Source of the DNA: Bacteroidales bacterium
Lineage (GTDB): Bacteria; Bacteroidota; Bacteroidia; Bacteroidales; F082
Direction: 5' to 3'
Length of the DNA stretch: 64,000 nt
Assembly: GCA_015493525.1 (NCBI GenBank)
Contig: WGCY01000047.1
Location: 1-64,000, forward strand
Below are positions 45,858 to 56,192 of the stretch, one piece after another. Under the pieces are notes generated by a model. The model made no database searches. It was not told where the DNA came from and saw nothing but the letters and a program-made list of their open reading frames with translations. Made by a program: the position numbers and the translations under genes. Each line of letters starts with the position of its first letter. Within the stretch, counting starts at the first letter, position 1.

Positions 45858-47366
45858 ATGAAAATTCCATTGAAGATTTTTTTTAAGAACAATCGGTTCA
45901 AAGCAGCTGTTCCTACAGTCTTTTTCTTTTTTCTGGCGGGCATGCTGTTTTTTTCTGCCTGTAAAAAAGATATCCTGAACACAAGTCCCGATTTCAAGCT
46001 GACTTTCTCCAACGATTCCATCATTTTCGATACGGTTTTTACCTCCCTCGGGTCTGCTACCCATCGGTTGATGGTTTACAACCCCGGCACATCGAAGGTT
46101 AAAATTTCTGATATCCGTTTAGAAAAAGGAAATGCCTCCGATTTCCGAATCAATGTGGATGGTGTTGCCACCTACGACAAGCAGGATGTGGAAATCAGGG
46201 GTGGTGACAGTATTTTTATTTTTGCCCGCGTAACCATCGACCCCAACAATGCCGCCAATCCGTTTGTGGTGGAAGACCGTTTACTTTTCAACATCAACGG
46301 CAACCAGCAAAGTGTCAAGCTGGTGGCCTGGGGAAAAAATGCGCGTTATATCCTTGCCGACCACCACGCCCCCGGATTTCCGTCGTATATCATTGTGGCC
46401 GACAGCCTTGAGAATGTTCAATGGACCAACAAAAAGCCCATTGTCATCTATGGTTATGCCGTTATCAATTCGTACGGAAGCCTGAACATCGCCGCCGGGA
46501 CAAAAATTTATTTTCATAAAAGTTCCGGATTGTGGGTCTATGCCAACGGAAAACTTACCGTTTCCGGAACACGGGAACATCCGGTTGTCTTTCAGGGAGA
46601 CAGGTTGGAAACCGACTATGCCGAACTTCCCGGACAATGGGACAGGATATGGATAATGGAAGGCCCCGCCGGCAGCGACAATGTGATAAAAAATGCTGTG
46701 ATAAAAAATGGCTTTATCGGCATTCAGGCTGAATCCTTTTTTAAGAAAAACCAAAACAAACTTTCGCTGGAGAACGTTATCATCGAAAACATGAATGGCG
46801 CAGGCATCCTTAGCAGAGATTATACCATTGACGGACAGAACCTTGTAGTGGCCAACTGCGGCGGTTATTGCCTTGCCCTGACTGGTGGCGGCAACTATCA
46901 CTTCATCCAGAGTACCCTTGCCAACTACTGGCCCTATTCCATCCGTAATAACCCGGCCGTTATACTAACCAACTTCCTGAAAGACACCAACAACCAGCCG
47001 GTACCCCTCCCCATGCATTTCACACTGGGAAACAGCATTATCTATGGATACAACGACAATGAATTTGGCACGGGAATGGTTGCCGGTGCCGATTCGTCCT
47101 ACTATCTCGACCATTGTCTTGTGAAAAGCCGTTTAAAGATGGACAACACGGCCTATTTTAACCAAATTCTCAAAAACGAAGACCCGAAGTTCATGGATAT
47201 TGAAAAACAGGATTATCGCATTGACACATTGTCGCCGGCCATTGGAAGGGGCGATCCGGCCATCAGCGTTTCGGCACCTTTTGACTTGCTGGGAAACCCA
47301 CGCGGGCAGGTTCCTGACCTCGGGGCCTATCAATTTGTCCCGGGACAAAGCAAGAAGTTAAAATAA
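45858..47366 (+). CDS. Lipoprotein with predicted right-handed beta-helix
   Basis: This 502-residue protein has a signal with lipobox LFFSAC (C35), followed by KKDILNTSPDFKLTFSND, an immunoglobulin-like first domain (about 45-160), then repeated short strands and asparagine turns (KNAVIKNGFIGIQAES, NVIIENMNGAGILSRDYT, LVVANCGGYCLALTGGG) typical of a right-handed parallel beta-helix. The end PDLGAYQF is a common closing motif of such proteins in this phylum. It should be anchored at the cell surface or periplasmic face of the outer membrane. Many helix proteins bind or cut polysaccharides; no catalytic residues are identifiable here. Confidence 0.78.
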   Translation: MKIPLKIFFKNNRFKAAVPTVFFFFLAGMLFFSACKKDILNTSPDFKLTFSNDSIIFDTVFTSLGSATHRLMVYNPGTSKVKISDIRLEKGNASDFRINVDGVATYDKQDVEIRGGDSIFIFARVTIDPNNAANPFVVEDRLLFNINGNQQSVKLVAWGKNARYILADHHAPGFPSYIIVADSLENVQWTNKKPIVIYGYAVINSYGSLNIAAGTKIYFHKSSGLWVYANGKLTVSGTREHPVVFQGDRLETDYAELPGQWDRIWIMEGPAGSDNVIKNAVIKNGFIGIQAESFFKKNQNKLSLENVIIENMNGAGILSRDYTIDGQNLVVANCGGYCLALTGGGNYHFIQSTLANYWPYSIRNNPAVILTNFLKDTNNQPVPLPMHFTLGNSIIYGYNDNEFGTGMVAGADSSYYLDHCLVKSRLKMDNTAYFNQILKNEDPKFMDIEKQDYRIDTLSPAIGRGDPAISVSAPFDLLGNPRGQVPDLGAYQFVPGQSKKLK

Positions 47367-47409
47367 TCTTTCTATTTTCGCTGAATATTCAGCACCACAA
47401 ACAGCCATT

Positions 47410-47940
47410 ATGATCATTGGAATTGGAGGAGTTAGTAATGCCGGGAAAACGACGCTGGCCACCCGGCTGAAAGAAAAGTTGCATCCTCTTCGCGTTTCTG
47501 TTTTATGCCAGGATGATTTTGCCCGTCCTACAGCTGAAATCCCCCGCATCAATGGCCATACAGACTGGGAGATTCCCGAATCCATTGACCTGGCCAGATA
47601 TTACAGGCACATTCTTAAACAAGAAACAGCATTCGATATCGTCATTGCCGAAGGGCTGTTTGCCTTTTGCGACAAGCACATCTACAGCCATTACAACAAA
47701 AAAATATTTCTGAGAATCAGCAAAGAGACTTTCTGGAAAAGAAAATCAAAAGACCTGCGCTGGGGAAAAGAACCCGACTGGTATATGGAACACATTTGGG
47801 AGAGCCATTTTAAATGCGGGATGCTGAATGACGTGGACAGAAATACGGTCATCCTCTCCGGAGAAGAAGCCATTGATCTCGATCGGCTGATTCCCTTTTT
47901 TGAACTTGAAAAATTTTTACCCAAATCACGAAGAAATTAA
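47410..47940 (+). CDS. P-loop kinase related to nicotinamide riboside/uridine kinases
   Basis: The 176-residue protein starts with Walker A in IGIGGVSNAGKTTLATRL (G7 to T14), followed by CQDDFARP, then FDIVIAEGLFAF and a basic lid KRKSKDLRWGKEPDWYMEHIW. This spacing and the GVSNAGKTT/QDDF pair closely resemble nicotinamide riboside kinase of the Nrk1 type, and more distantly uridine kinase. It would phosphorylate a nucleoside, with nicotinamide riboside the leading candidate for NAD salvage. It is followed after 13 bases by a small gene of unknown function, probably in the same mRNA. Confidence 0.8.
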   Translation: MIIGIGGVSNAGKTTLATRLKEKLHPLRVSVLCQDDFARPTAEIPRINGHTDWEIPESIDLARYYRHILKQETAFDIVIAEGLFAFCDKHIYSHYNKKIFLRISKETFWKRKSKDLRWGKEPDWYMEHIWESHFKCGMLNDVDRNTVILSGEEAIDLDRLIPFFELEKFLPKSRRN

Positions 47941-47953
47941 CCCAAACACAAAA

Positions 47954-48301
47954 ATGACACTTCCCGTAAAAATTCTGTTTTACCTTGAAAACGAAGAAAT
48001 AGCCCTTATCGAAATCAAACGAACGGACAGGCCGGAAGAATTGGATAAAAGCAAGGTTTATTTTTGGTTACTTTTCAAAAAATCATCCGGGGAAATCGAA
48101 AAACTGGATTTTGTTTCCATGAAATACGGGCAGGAAAAGGAAGAACGTGTTTTTTCACAAGGCAGGTTAACCTTTGACAAACACTTTGGGTCATTTGAGG
48201 ATTTCGCCGGGCAGCATCCATTGAGGAACATCCCGGCTACGCAGCTGTCGGGCGAATTTGAAGAAAAAATCAATCATTACTTCCAAGGGCAAAAAGGATA
48301 A
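47954..48301 (+). CDS. Small protein of unknown function
   Basis: This 115-residue cytoplasmic protein (no signal or membrane segment) begins MTLPVKILFYLENEEIALIE and is rich in charged residues. I recognise no domain. ATG 47954 is preferred, since it lies 13 bases after the kinase stop; an upstream in-frame ATG at 47900 lies inside the kinase gene. The close spacing suggests it is co-transcribed with the kinase. It ends six bases before the convergent miaA gene, leaving no room for a separate terminator. Confidence 0.62.
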   Translation: MTLPVKILFYLENEEIALIEIKRTDRPEELDKSKVYFWLLFKKSSGEIEKLDFVSMKYGQEKEERVFSQGRLTFDKHFGSFEDFAGQHPLRNIPATQLSGEFEEKINHYFQGQKG

Positions 48302-48307
48302 CTTTTG

Positions 48308-49240
48308 CTATTTAAATGAAGCCTGTTTCAATATTTGCAGGCAAGCCGCCACTTTTTCCTCTTCCGCCATCTCCCCATCAATCCAGTGTATGACAGTTCC
48401 CCGTTTCTCCATGCGCCTGAACCAGGTCATCTGTCGTTTGGAAAATTGATGGATGGCCGTATTTAGTTTCGAAAACATTTCATCATAAGTTATTTCACCT
48501 GTAACATGTTGTGTAACAAAACGATATTCCAGACCGTAAAAGGTAAGCTGCTCCGGTTCCAGGCCACTTTGGAGCAACCGTTGTACCTCTTCTATCATCC
48601 CATTTTCAAGGCGGTTTTCCAAACGTTGGGTAATACGCCGGCGGACTGTCTCGCGGGGAAAAGCAATGCCAAAATTCACTGAATTTATTTTGGGGAGCTT
48701 CCCGCTAAGGGGGTGTTGTTTTTCAAACGCTTTTATTTCAATGGCACGCAAGGTGCGTTTTCTGTCGCCAATATCCGTGGTATTGTGGAGTGTTCCGTAA
48801 CTTTTCAGTATTTCTATCAGCTTTGTATCTGAAAAGGAATTTAGCTTTTGGCGCAAAGCACTATTTTCCGGCACCTGTTGCAACCGATACCCCCTGAGCA
48901 CAGCATCAAGGTACAGGCCTGTGCCCCCGCACAAAACAGGAAGGTTTCCCCGCTCGCCTATCTCAGCATAAGCCCGAAGAAAATCGCGCTGAAAAGCAAA
49001 GACATTATACTCCGTTCCCGGATCAGCAATATCCACAAGATGGAAAGGGACTTTTCTCCCGTTTACCACATAATCCCCCAAATCTTTCCCCGTTCCGATA
49101 TCCATTCCCCGGTAAACCTGTCGCGAATCGGCACTGATAACCTCCCCTTTTGTCTCGGCAGCCAGCAGGGCAGCCAACCGTGTTTTCCCTGTTGCCGTGG
49201 GTCCGAGTACGGTAATCATATCTGCTTTCTCATGCTTCAT
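48308..49240 (-). CDS. miaA: tRNA dimethylallyltransferase
   Basis: MiaA adds an isopentenyl group to A37 of tRNAs that read codons starting with U. The 310-residue protein has the P-loop GPTATGKT (13-20), the conserved SADSRQVYRGMDIGTGK, the CGGTGLYLDAVLRGY segment and the tRNA-contact region near KRQMTWFRR (C-terminal). Bacteroidota often have two miaA copies; this looks like the second type, judging only by its shorter, divergent form. It has a variant -7 box (reverse strand TATTTTCG) at 49245-49252. Confidence 0.95.
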   Translation of the reverse strand: MKHEKADMITVLGPTATGKTRLAALLAAETKGEVISADSRQVYRGMDIGTGKDLGDYVVNGRKVPFHLVDIADPGTEYNVFAFQRDFLRAYAEIGERGNLPVLCGGTGLYLDAVLRGYRLQQVPENSALRQKLNSFSDTKLIEILKSYGTLHNTTDIGDRKRTLRAIEIKAFEKQHPLSGKLPKINSVNFGIAFPRETVRRRITQRLENRLENGMIEEVQRLLQSGLEPEQLTFYGLEYRFVTQHVTGEITYDEMFSKLNTAIHQFSKRQMTWFRRMEKRGTVIHWIDGEMAEEEKVAACLQILKQASFK

Positions 49241-49387
49241 CCGGCGAAAATAATGAATCTATAAAATATTATTCCCTCACCATGCGTAATTTCTTCGCTT
49301 AACTTACTCAATATCAAATTACTTCTCATGAGTACATTATTTTTGAGATTTAAACTGCTTTTAATAGATAAAAAGGCAATGTTTTTC

Positions 49388-49395
49388 TACATTTG
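49388..49395 (+). promoter_or_regulatory. TAnnTTTG -7 promoter element (TACATTTG)
   Basis: Exact match 57 bases before ATG 49453. Confidence 0.55.
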
Positions 49396-49452
49396 TGGTT
49401 CCTTAAGGAAGGAAAAAGGATTTACTATTTATTAAATTGACTTGTCTATATT

Positions 49453-50943
49453 ATGAATAACGGGACAGCCGAAAGTGGGTATGATATATCCATTGGTTTC
49501 GTAAGATTTGTACTCATTGGCCTTGTCCTGTTTATCGGAAAAGGCCTCATGGCACAACAAATGCTGGGACTGGGCTTTGACAATTACAACGGGGCAGCCG
49601 GAGCCGCACTCAATCCGGCTTCCCTGACCAACTCAAAGGTTTATCTTGATGTCAACCTGATAACCGCCGATTTCTTTTTGGAAAGCAACATGGGCTATTT
49701 CGACAAAGACAGTACCAGCCTTTGGAAATTAATGCAAATGGCGAGAGGACATTCGGCGCAAAACCAGGATGTTGTTTTCATTCCTTATCAGGAAAAAGGA
49801 AAACAAAACCTTTCCATAACATCGAGAATTCAGGGACCAACCATCATGCTACAAGATGGCCGGCAGGCTGCATCCATCGGAATTGCCTTTCGCACTGTCA
49901 GTTCGGGTGTTAACATCCCCTATCAATTTGTCGCATCGCAAGGCAGGCTCTCCGATTCCGTTCTGCTTCACCATAGCTTTGATGACAATAATTTCAACAT
50001 TTCATCTTTAAGCTGGGCAGAGATTAGTTTGAGCTATGCCTATGACCTCATAGAAAGGGAAGACATGAAACTTACTGTGGGAGGAAGTGTTAAATATCTG
50101 ATGGGGGTGTCCGGAGCCTACATCGCCACAAAGAATTTTAACTTTTCCGTCCCCAACTCCAAAACACTTGATATAAAAAATTATGATGGAGAGATGGGAT
50201 TTGCACTTTCTGTTGATTATGACGATTACAACAACCCTGATTTTGATCCGGTTTTCAAAGGACATGGTATAGGACTGGATATTGGCATTTTGTATACAAA
50301 GCTAAAAACGTTCCCCAAGCCGGGAGAAAAACGGTTGTGTGCAAAACCTTATACCGATTATGTTTACAAAATCGGGGTTTCCCTCATGGACTTCGGCAGC
50401 ATCCGGTTTAATAACCACACACAAGTACATCAAATTGATAACAAAGCTGCCACATGGGAACATTTTGACACCGTGCAAAACAGGAGTATCAACAGCACCA
50501 TGCGGATGATCAGCGATGTGTTCTACGGTTCGCCCACCGCTTCGCTTACCGGAACCAGCATGAACATGAGCCTGCCCACCACATTAAGCATTCAGTTTGA
50601 CTATCATTTCAGAAAAAACCTATACCTTGGTGCCTATTTACAACAGCCCATCCGGTTACGGCTGAAATCAATTCGCCAGCCACCTGTATTAGGGATTATT
50701 CCGCGTTATGAATCACGTATGTTCGGTGCCAGCCTGCCCGTTGTTGTGTACAACTACGAAAAAGTAAGGCTGGGTGCATCCCTGCGCTTTTATTCCCTGA
50801 CGGTAGGTACAGAAAACCTGGGGGCTTTATTCGGCACCGGCGACCTCACAGGGATGGATTTCTATTTCTCCATGCGGTTTAACTTAGACAAGGGCAGTTG
50901 CCTGAGCTACAAAAAAGGTGCTTGTTTTAATGCTAATAAATAA
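49453..50943 (+). CDS. DUF5723-type outer-membrane protein
   Basis: The 496-residue protein has a signal or anchor at about residues 14-36 (FVRFVLIGLVLFIGKGLMAQ) and opens its mature part with LGLGFDNYNGAAGAALNPAS, the NPAS-type start that I associate with DUF5723 and PorV/FadL-like barrels. It continues with many amphipathic strands and ends YFSMRFNLDKGSCLSYKKGA. It should be a large outer-membrane beta-barrel. The ligand is unknown. The next gene lies 166 bases downstream, so it is probably monocistronic. Confidence 0.75.
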   Translation: MNNGTAESGYDISIGFVRFVLIGLVLFIGKGLMAQQMLGLGFDNYNGAAGAALNPASLTNSKVYLDVNLITADFFLESNMGYFDKDSTSLWKLMQMARGHSAQNQDVVFIPYQEKGKQNLSITSRIQGPTIMLQDGRQAASIGIAFRTVSSGVNIPYQFVASQGRLSDSVLLHHSFDDNNFNISSLSWAEISLSYAYDLIEREDMKLTVGGSVKYLMGVSGAYIATKNFNFSVPNSKTLDIKNYDGEMGFALSVDYDDYNNPDFDPVFKGHGIGLDIGILYTKLKTFPKPGEKRLCAKPYTDYVYKIGVSLMDFGSIRFNNHTQVHQIDNKAATWEHFDTVQNRSINSTMRMISDVFYGSPTASLTGTSMNMSLPTTLSIQFDYHFRKNLYLGAYLQQPIRLRLKSIRQPPVLGIIPRYESRMFGASLPVVVYNYEKVRLGASLRFYSLTVGTENLGALFGTGDLTGMDFYFSMRFNLDKGSCLSYKKGACFNANK

Positions 50944-51109
50944 GAAAACCGAAAAAATAACAGAACCTGTTTCTCTTCCCTTCCTATTTTTTAACTTTTA
51001 TCATTTTTCAGTAACCTGTATGTTAAAAAAAAGAGTAAAATTGCACAACTTCTGACCATCGGGAAGAAATCTGTCGGGATAATTTTCCGGAAATACTAAA
51101 TTCTAAATT

Positions 51110-53782
51110 ATGAAACGTATTTATATCGTATTGCTGGTAATAAGCGGGCTGTGGCTCTCAGCATGCCAAAGCAACCTGTCAAAGAATAAAACCGCCCACA
51201 TCACAACAGCTAAATTTCCGCTTGCTATGCCCTACAACAAGTTGCTGTCACCGGCCGGAACACAAATTTATTTCGGCGATTCAGCATTGGAAAATCACGC
51301 GTTGGATGTGGCATTATCACCTGACAACAAATCACTTGCCGTAGAAGGACGTTACAGCGTAGTATTTGTACGCACCCGGGATAACCAAATCATTTACCGC
51401 CTTGTCCTGCGAAAATACCTCAAAGGAAAAAAAGCCATGAACACCTACTCGGGAATTACCTGGCTACAGCAAAACGGGAAACAATATGTACTTTGGAGTA
51501 CCCGTAATGATCTGATTCAGGCACAATGGGACGGCAAAATAGCCAAAATAGTCAAGACCTATCACTTTGAACCCAAGAAGGGTGTTCGCGCCTCCATCCC
51601 CAACGAGATGGCCGTCAGGAGAGAAAAAGGAGAAATCATGGTTTACCTGGTGTTAAACGGGAACGATGAGGTGGTAAAACTTCAACTTAGTTCGGGAAAA
51701 ATTCTGTGGCAACAGCCTGTAGGATTGGCACCTTATGGTATCGCCCTGGCCAACGGAAAGTTATACGTTTCTAACTGGTCAGGTGCTGTTCCGGTAGCCG
51801 GCGACAAGCAAACGGCAGGTATTCCCTGGGAAGGCGCATCGGTAGATCGTTTTGGCACAGTATCTTCAGGCACGGTAAGCGTGTTGAACCCCGCCAACGG
51901 AAAAACATTTCGTGAAATAAAAGTTGGCCTTCATCCCAATAAGATTATTCCAGATTCGCATGGTGATTTTGTCTTTGTAGCCAACGGTAACGATGACAAC
52001 GTCAGTGTTATCAGCACCAAAACAAACACCATTACAGAAACTGTTTCCGTAAGATTAGACAAAGCCAATAATCCCTATTTTGGTGATTCTCCCAACAGCC
52101 TGGCACTTTCACCCGACGGAAGCAGATTGTATGTGGCCAATGGCATGGACAATGCGCTGGCTGTCATTAACCTTGGACAAAAATCAGGGGGAAAGAACGC
52201 TCAACCCAACAGTAAAATAGCAGGATTTATCCCTACCGCTGCCTATCCTGGCGGTATCGCCATGAAAGGCAGCAACACCCTTTATGTGGCTAACATAGAA
52301 GGAATTGGTGCCCGGCTAACCGTAAAAAATAAAAACAACAAAGCATACCAGACCTTTATCCGCGTAGATGGGAAGAAACGTCCCACTGCCGGGGCTTTCA
52401 ACTCACATCGCATGCTGGCATCGGTCTCCATCATCCCGGTTCCTGACAGCCAAAAGCTGGCCAGCTATACCCGGCAGGTGATACACAACAACGAGCTGGT
52501 GAGGCTGGCTTTGCTTAACCTGCTTCCGCGAAAAAACAGAAAGCCGGTTCCCGTTCCCAAACGCATTGGAGAGCCTTCCGTTTTTAAACATGTCATTTAC
52601 ATCATCAAAGAAAACAGAACCTACGACCAGGTCCTAGGGGATGTTAAAAAGGGAAACGGCGATGCCGAACTCTGTACTTTCGGGAAAAAAGTCACCCCGA
52701 ACATACACAAGTTGGTTGGCGAATACGTCTTGCTTGACAATTACAAAGCCTCCGGAAAGTGTTCCGCCGAGGGCCATGTTTGGACAGATGCTTCCATAGT
52801 AACGGATTATATCGAGAAAAATGTACGTGCCTGGTTCAGAAGTTATACCCATGTGTTGTACGATGCCATGGCCTATCCCAAAACCGGCTTTCTGTGGGAT
52901 GATGCCCTGGATCATGGCAAAAGTGTACGAATTTATGGGGAGACAGCCATCCCCCACTGGAAAAGCGGAAAAACATGGTTGGGAGTGTACAGGGACTTCC
53001 AGGCCGGGAAGCCATTCCATTTCACTAACAAGACCACCATTGCCCGTGTTCGCGGTATTTTGTCACCTACCTACCCGGGTTACGACAGCCACAACGTACC
53101 GGATGTTGTGAGAGCCAAGGCGTTTATCAATGAGCTGAAAGCCTTTGAAAAAATGAAAGGCGATGCATTTCCCGAGCTGATTGTTATGGCGTTGCCCAAC
53201 GACCACACAGGAGGAACTTCGCCGAAGCATCCTACACCCCGTGCTATGGTTGCCGATAACGATTACTCACTGGGACAGATTATCCAGGCCGTTTCGGAAA
53301 GTAAATTCTGGAAAAACACCGTTATTTTTATCACCGAGGACGACTCACAGCACGGTTGGGATCATGTGTCGGCTTATCGCACAGTGGGCACGGTCATCAG
53401 TCCCTACACCAGGACCGGAAAAGTTATTTCCACCGATTACAACCAAACTTCACTGATTCGTACCATTGAACAAATTCTGGGACTTCCGCCCATGAACATT
53501 ATGGATGCATCGGCAAAGCCTATGTTTGATGTCTTTTCGGCAAAACCTGACTTCGCCCCATATAAAGGAGTTAAAAACAACATCCCGCTGGACGAAATGA
53601 ATCCGCAACTGAGTGCTTTGAAAGGCTTGCAAAAGCAATTTGCCATAGCTTCCATGAAAATGGACAAGCTGGGAATTGATGCCGGCAATGACAATGAGCT
53701 GAACAGGATTATTTGGTCATCTGTTAAGAAAGAAGAACCATATCCTGCCCATTTTGCCGGGAAGGCAGACGACGACGATTAA
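51110..53782 (+). CDS. Bifunctional YncE-type propeller / phosphoesterase lipoprotein
   Basis: This 890-residue lipoprotein (lipobox LWLSAC, C19) joins two domains. Residues about 60-440 form a YncE/YVTN beta-propeller, with repeats such as NKIIPDSHGDFVFVANGNDD and NSLALSPDGSRLYVANGMDN. Residues about 490-840 form a phosphoesterase of the phospholipase C/AcpA group in the alkaline phosphatase superfamily, with the metal and nucleophile start KHVIYIIKENRTYDQVLGD, the DASIVTDYIEKN segment and the late metal motif ITEDDSQHGWDHV. The same fusion is known in other bacteria, with no agreed substrate. It probably acts on an extracellular phosphate ester. Confidence 0.88.
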   Translation: MKRIYIVLLVISGLWLSACQSNLSKNKTAHITTAKFPLAMPYNKLLSPAGTQIYFGDSALENHALDVALSPDNKSLAVEGRYSVVFVRTRDNQIIYRLVLRKYLKGKKAMNTYSGITWLQQNGKQYVLWSTRNDLIQAQWDGKIAKIVKTYHFEPKKGVRASIPNEMAVRREKGEIMVYLVLNGNDEVVKLQLSSGKILWQQPVGLAPYGIALANGKLYVSNWSGAVPVAGDKQTAGIPWEGASVDRFGTVSSGTVSVLNPANGKTFREIKVGLHPNKIIPDSHGDFVFVANGNDDNVSVISTKTNTITETVSVRLDKANNPYFGDSPNSLALSPDGSRLYVANGMDNALAVINLGQKSGGKNAQPNSKIAGFIPTAAYPGGIAMKGSNTLYVANIEGIGARLTVKNKNNKAYQTFIRVDGKKRPTAGAFNSHRMLASVSIIPVPDSQKLASYTRQVIHNNELVRLALLNLLPRKNRKPVPVPKRIGEPSVFKHVIYIIKENRTYDQVLGDVKKGNGDAELCTFGKKVTPNIHKLVGEYVLLDNYKASGKCSAEGHVWTDASIVTDYIEKNVRAWFRSYTHVLYDAMAYPKTGFLWDDALDHGKSVRIYGETAIPHWKSGKTWLGVYRDFQAGKPFHFTNKTTIARVRGILSPTYPGYDSHNVPDVVRAKAFINELKAFEKMKGDAFPELIVMALPNDHTGGTSPKHPTPRAMVADNDYSLGQIIQAVSESKFWKNTVIFITEDDSQHGWDHVSAYRTVGTVISPYTRTGKVISTDYNQTSLIRTIEQILGLPPMNIMDASAKPMFDVFSAKPDFAPYKGVKNNIPLDEMNPQLSALKGLQKQFAIASMKMDKLGIDAGNDNELNRIIWSSVKKEEPYPAHFAGKADDDD

Positions 53783-53800
53783 TCCGCAGCTGGCGCAACT

Positions 53801-53849
53801 GGCGCAAGTGTCCGCTTTACCGCAACTGGCGCAAGCGTCCGCTTGTGCC
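53801..53849. repeat. GGYRCAAGYG-TC palindromic repeat, copy 2 with a partial unit
   Basis: The full unit at 53828-53849 is GGCGCAAGCG-TC-CGCTTGTGCC (one mismatch). A broken unit GGCGCAAGTGTCCGCTT precedes it at 53801-53817. It fills the gap between convergent genes. Confidence 0.8.
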
Positions 53850-53870
53850 TTTTGTCTTGTACCTTGCATT

Positions 53871-54890
53871 TTATTTCTTCACCGGCTTCCAGAAATTTCG
53901 AATAATCCGTGTCAGGTCTCTGAATTCCAATAAAAATCCATCGTGGCCAAAATCGGAATGCAGCCATTGCAACTCCGCTCCCGGGATGTTTTTTAGCATA
54001 ACCTGCTGATCTTCTTCCGGAAAGAGGATATCTGTGTCAATACCTACAATGAGTGTCCGGGCTTTGATGGCAGCCAGTGCTTTTTGGAGGCTGCCGCGGT
54101 TTCTGCCAACATGGTGGCTGTCGAAAGCACGCGTAAGCAGATAATACGCCCGTGCATCAAACCGGCGGGCCAGTTTCTCCCCCTGATACTGCTGGTAGGT
54201 AATGGCTTTTAAGTTCCGGTAATCGTCATCAGGTTCCAGCGGCTGGGTTTTGTTGTAGGCCACGGCATTGCGGTAGCTCAGTAATGCAATGGCGCGGGCT
54301 GCCTTCATGCCCTCTTTCCCGCCATCAGCTGTTTTCTTAAAGAAACTTTTGTCTGCCCGGATAGCCATGCGCTGCGCCTCGTTCAACCCGGATGTCCAGG
54401 GCGTTGACATAGCTCCGCCGGCAATCAGTACCAGGTTCCGGATGACTTTGGGTTCCATAATAGCCCATTCGATGGCCTGAAAGCTACCGATAGAGCCCCC
54501 CGTCAACACTTCTATTTTTTCGATGCCGAGATGCTTTCGCAAAAGAGTATGTGCTTTTACCATGTCGCGGATGGTGATGTCCGGAAACTTGTCGTAGTAA
54601 ACCGATCCATTTCCGTCTTTCGACAAAGGGCCGGTGGTTCCGTAACACGAACCCAGGACATTGGCACAGACGATGAATTGTTTTTCCGGATCAAAACATT
54701 TGCCTTTTCCCACCATGCCGCTCCACCAGTCGGCCACATCGGCATTGGCAGTAAGCGCGTGGCATATCCACACCACGTTGTCTTTGGCAGCGTTCAGCTT
54801 CCCATAGATATGAAAAGCAATGTCAATCCGGGGAAGCCGGATACCGCTTTCAAGTACAAAAGGTTTTTCTGAGATATACTTCTGTAACAT
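53871..54890 (-). CDS. metX: Homoserine O-acetyltransferase
   Basis: MetX acetylates homoserine with acetyl-CoA, activating it for sulfur transfer. The 339-residue alpha/beta hydrolase has the oxyanion region WICHALTANADVADWW, the nucleophile S133 in LTGGSIGSFQAIEW, the catalytic aspartate in VGIDTDILFPEEDQ and the histidine in HSDFGHDGFLLE. The usual GGSxGG is GGSIGS here, a small variation. It is third in the reverse-strand operon, three bases after metY, under the SAM riboswitch at 57809-57887. Some members use succinyl-CoA; the neighbouring sulfhydrylase fits acetyl. Confidence 0.94.
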   Translation of the reverse strand: MLQKYISEKPFVLESGIRLPRIDIAFHIYGKLNAAKDNVVWICHALTANADVADWWSGMVGKGKCFDPEKQFIVCANVLGSCYGTTGPLSKDGNGSVYYDKFPDITIRDMVKAHTLLRKHLGIEKIEVLTGGSIGSFQAIEWAIMEPKVIRNLVLIAGGAMSTPWTSGLNEAQRMAIRADKSFFKKTADGGKEGMKAARAIALLSYRNAVAYNKTQPLEPDDDYRNLKAITYQQYQGEKLARRFDARAYYLLTRAFDSHHVGRNRGSLQKALAAIKARTLIVGIDTDILFPEEDQQVMLKNIPGAELQWLHSDFGHDGFLLEFRDLTRIIRNFWKPVKK

Positions 54891-54893
54891 AAC

Positions 54894-56192
<1,299 letters not shown>

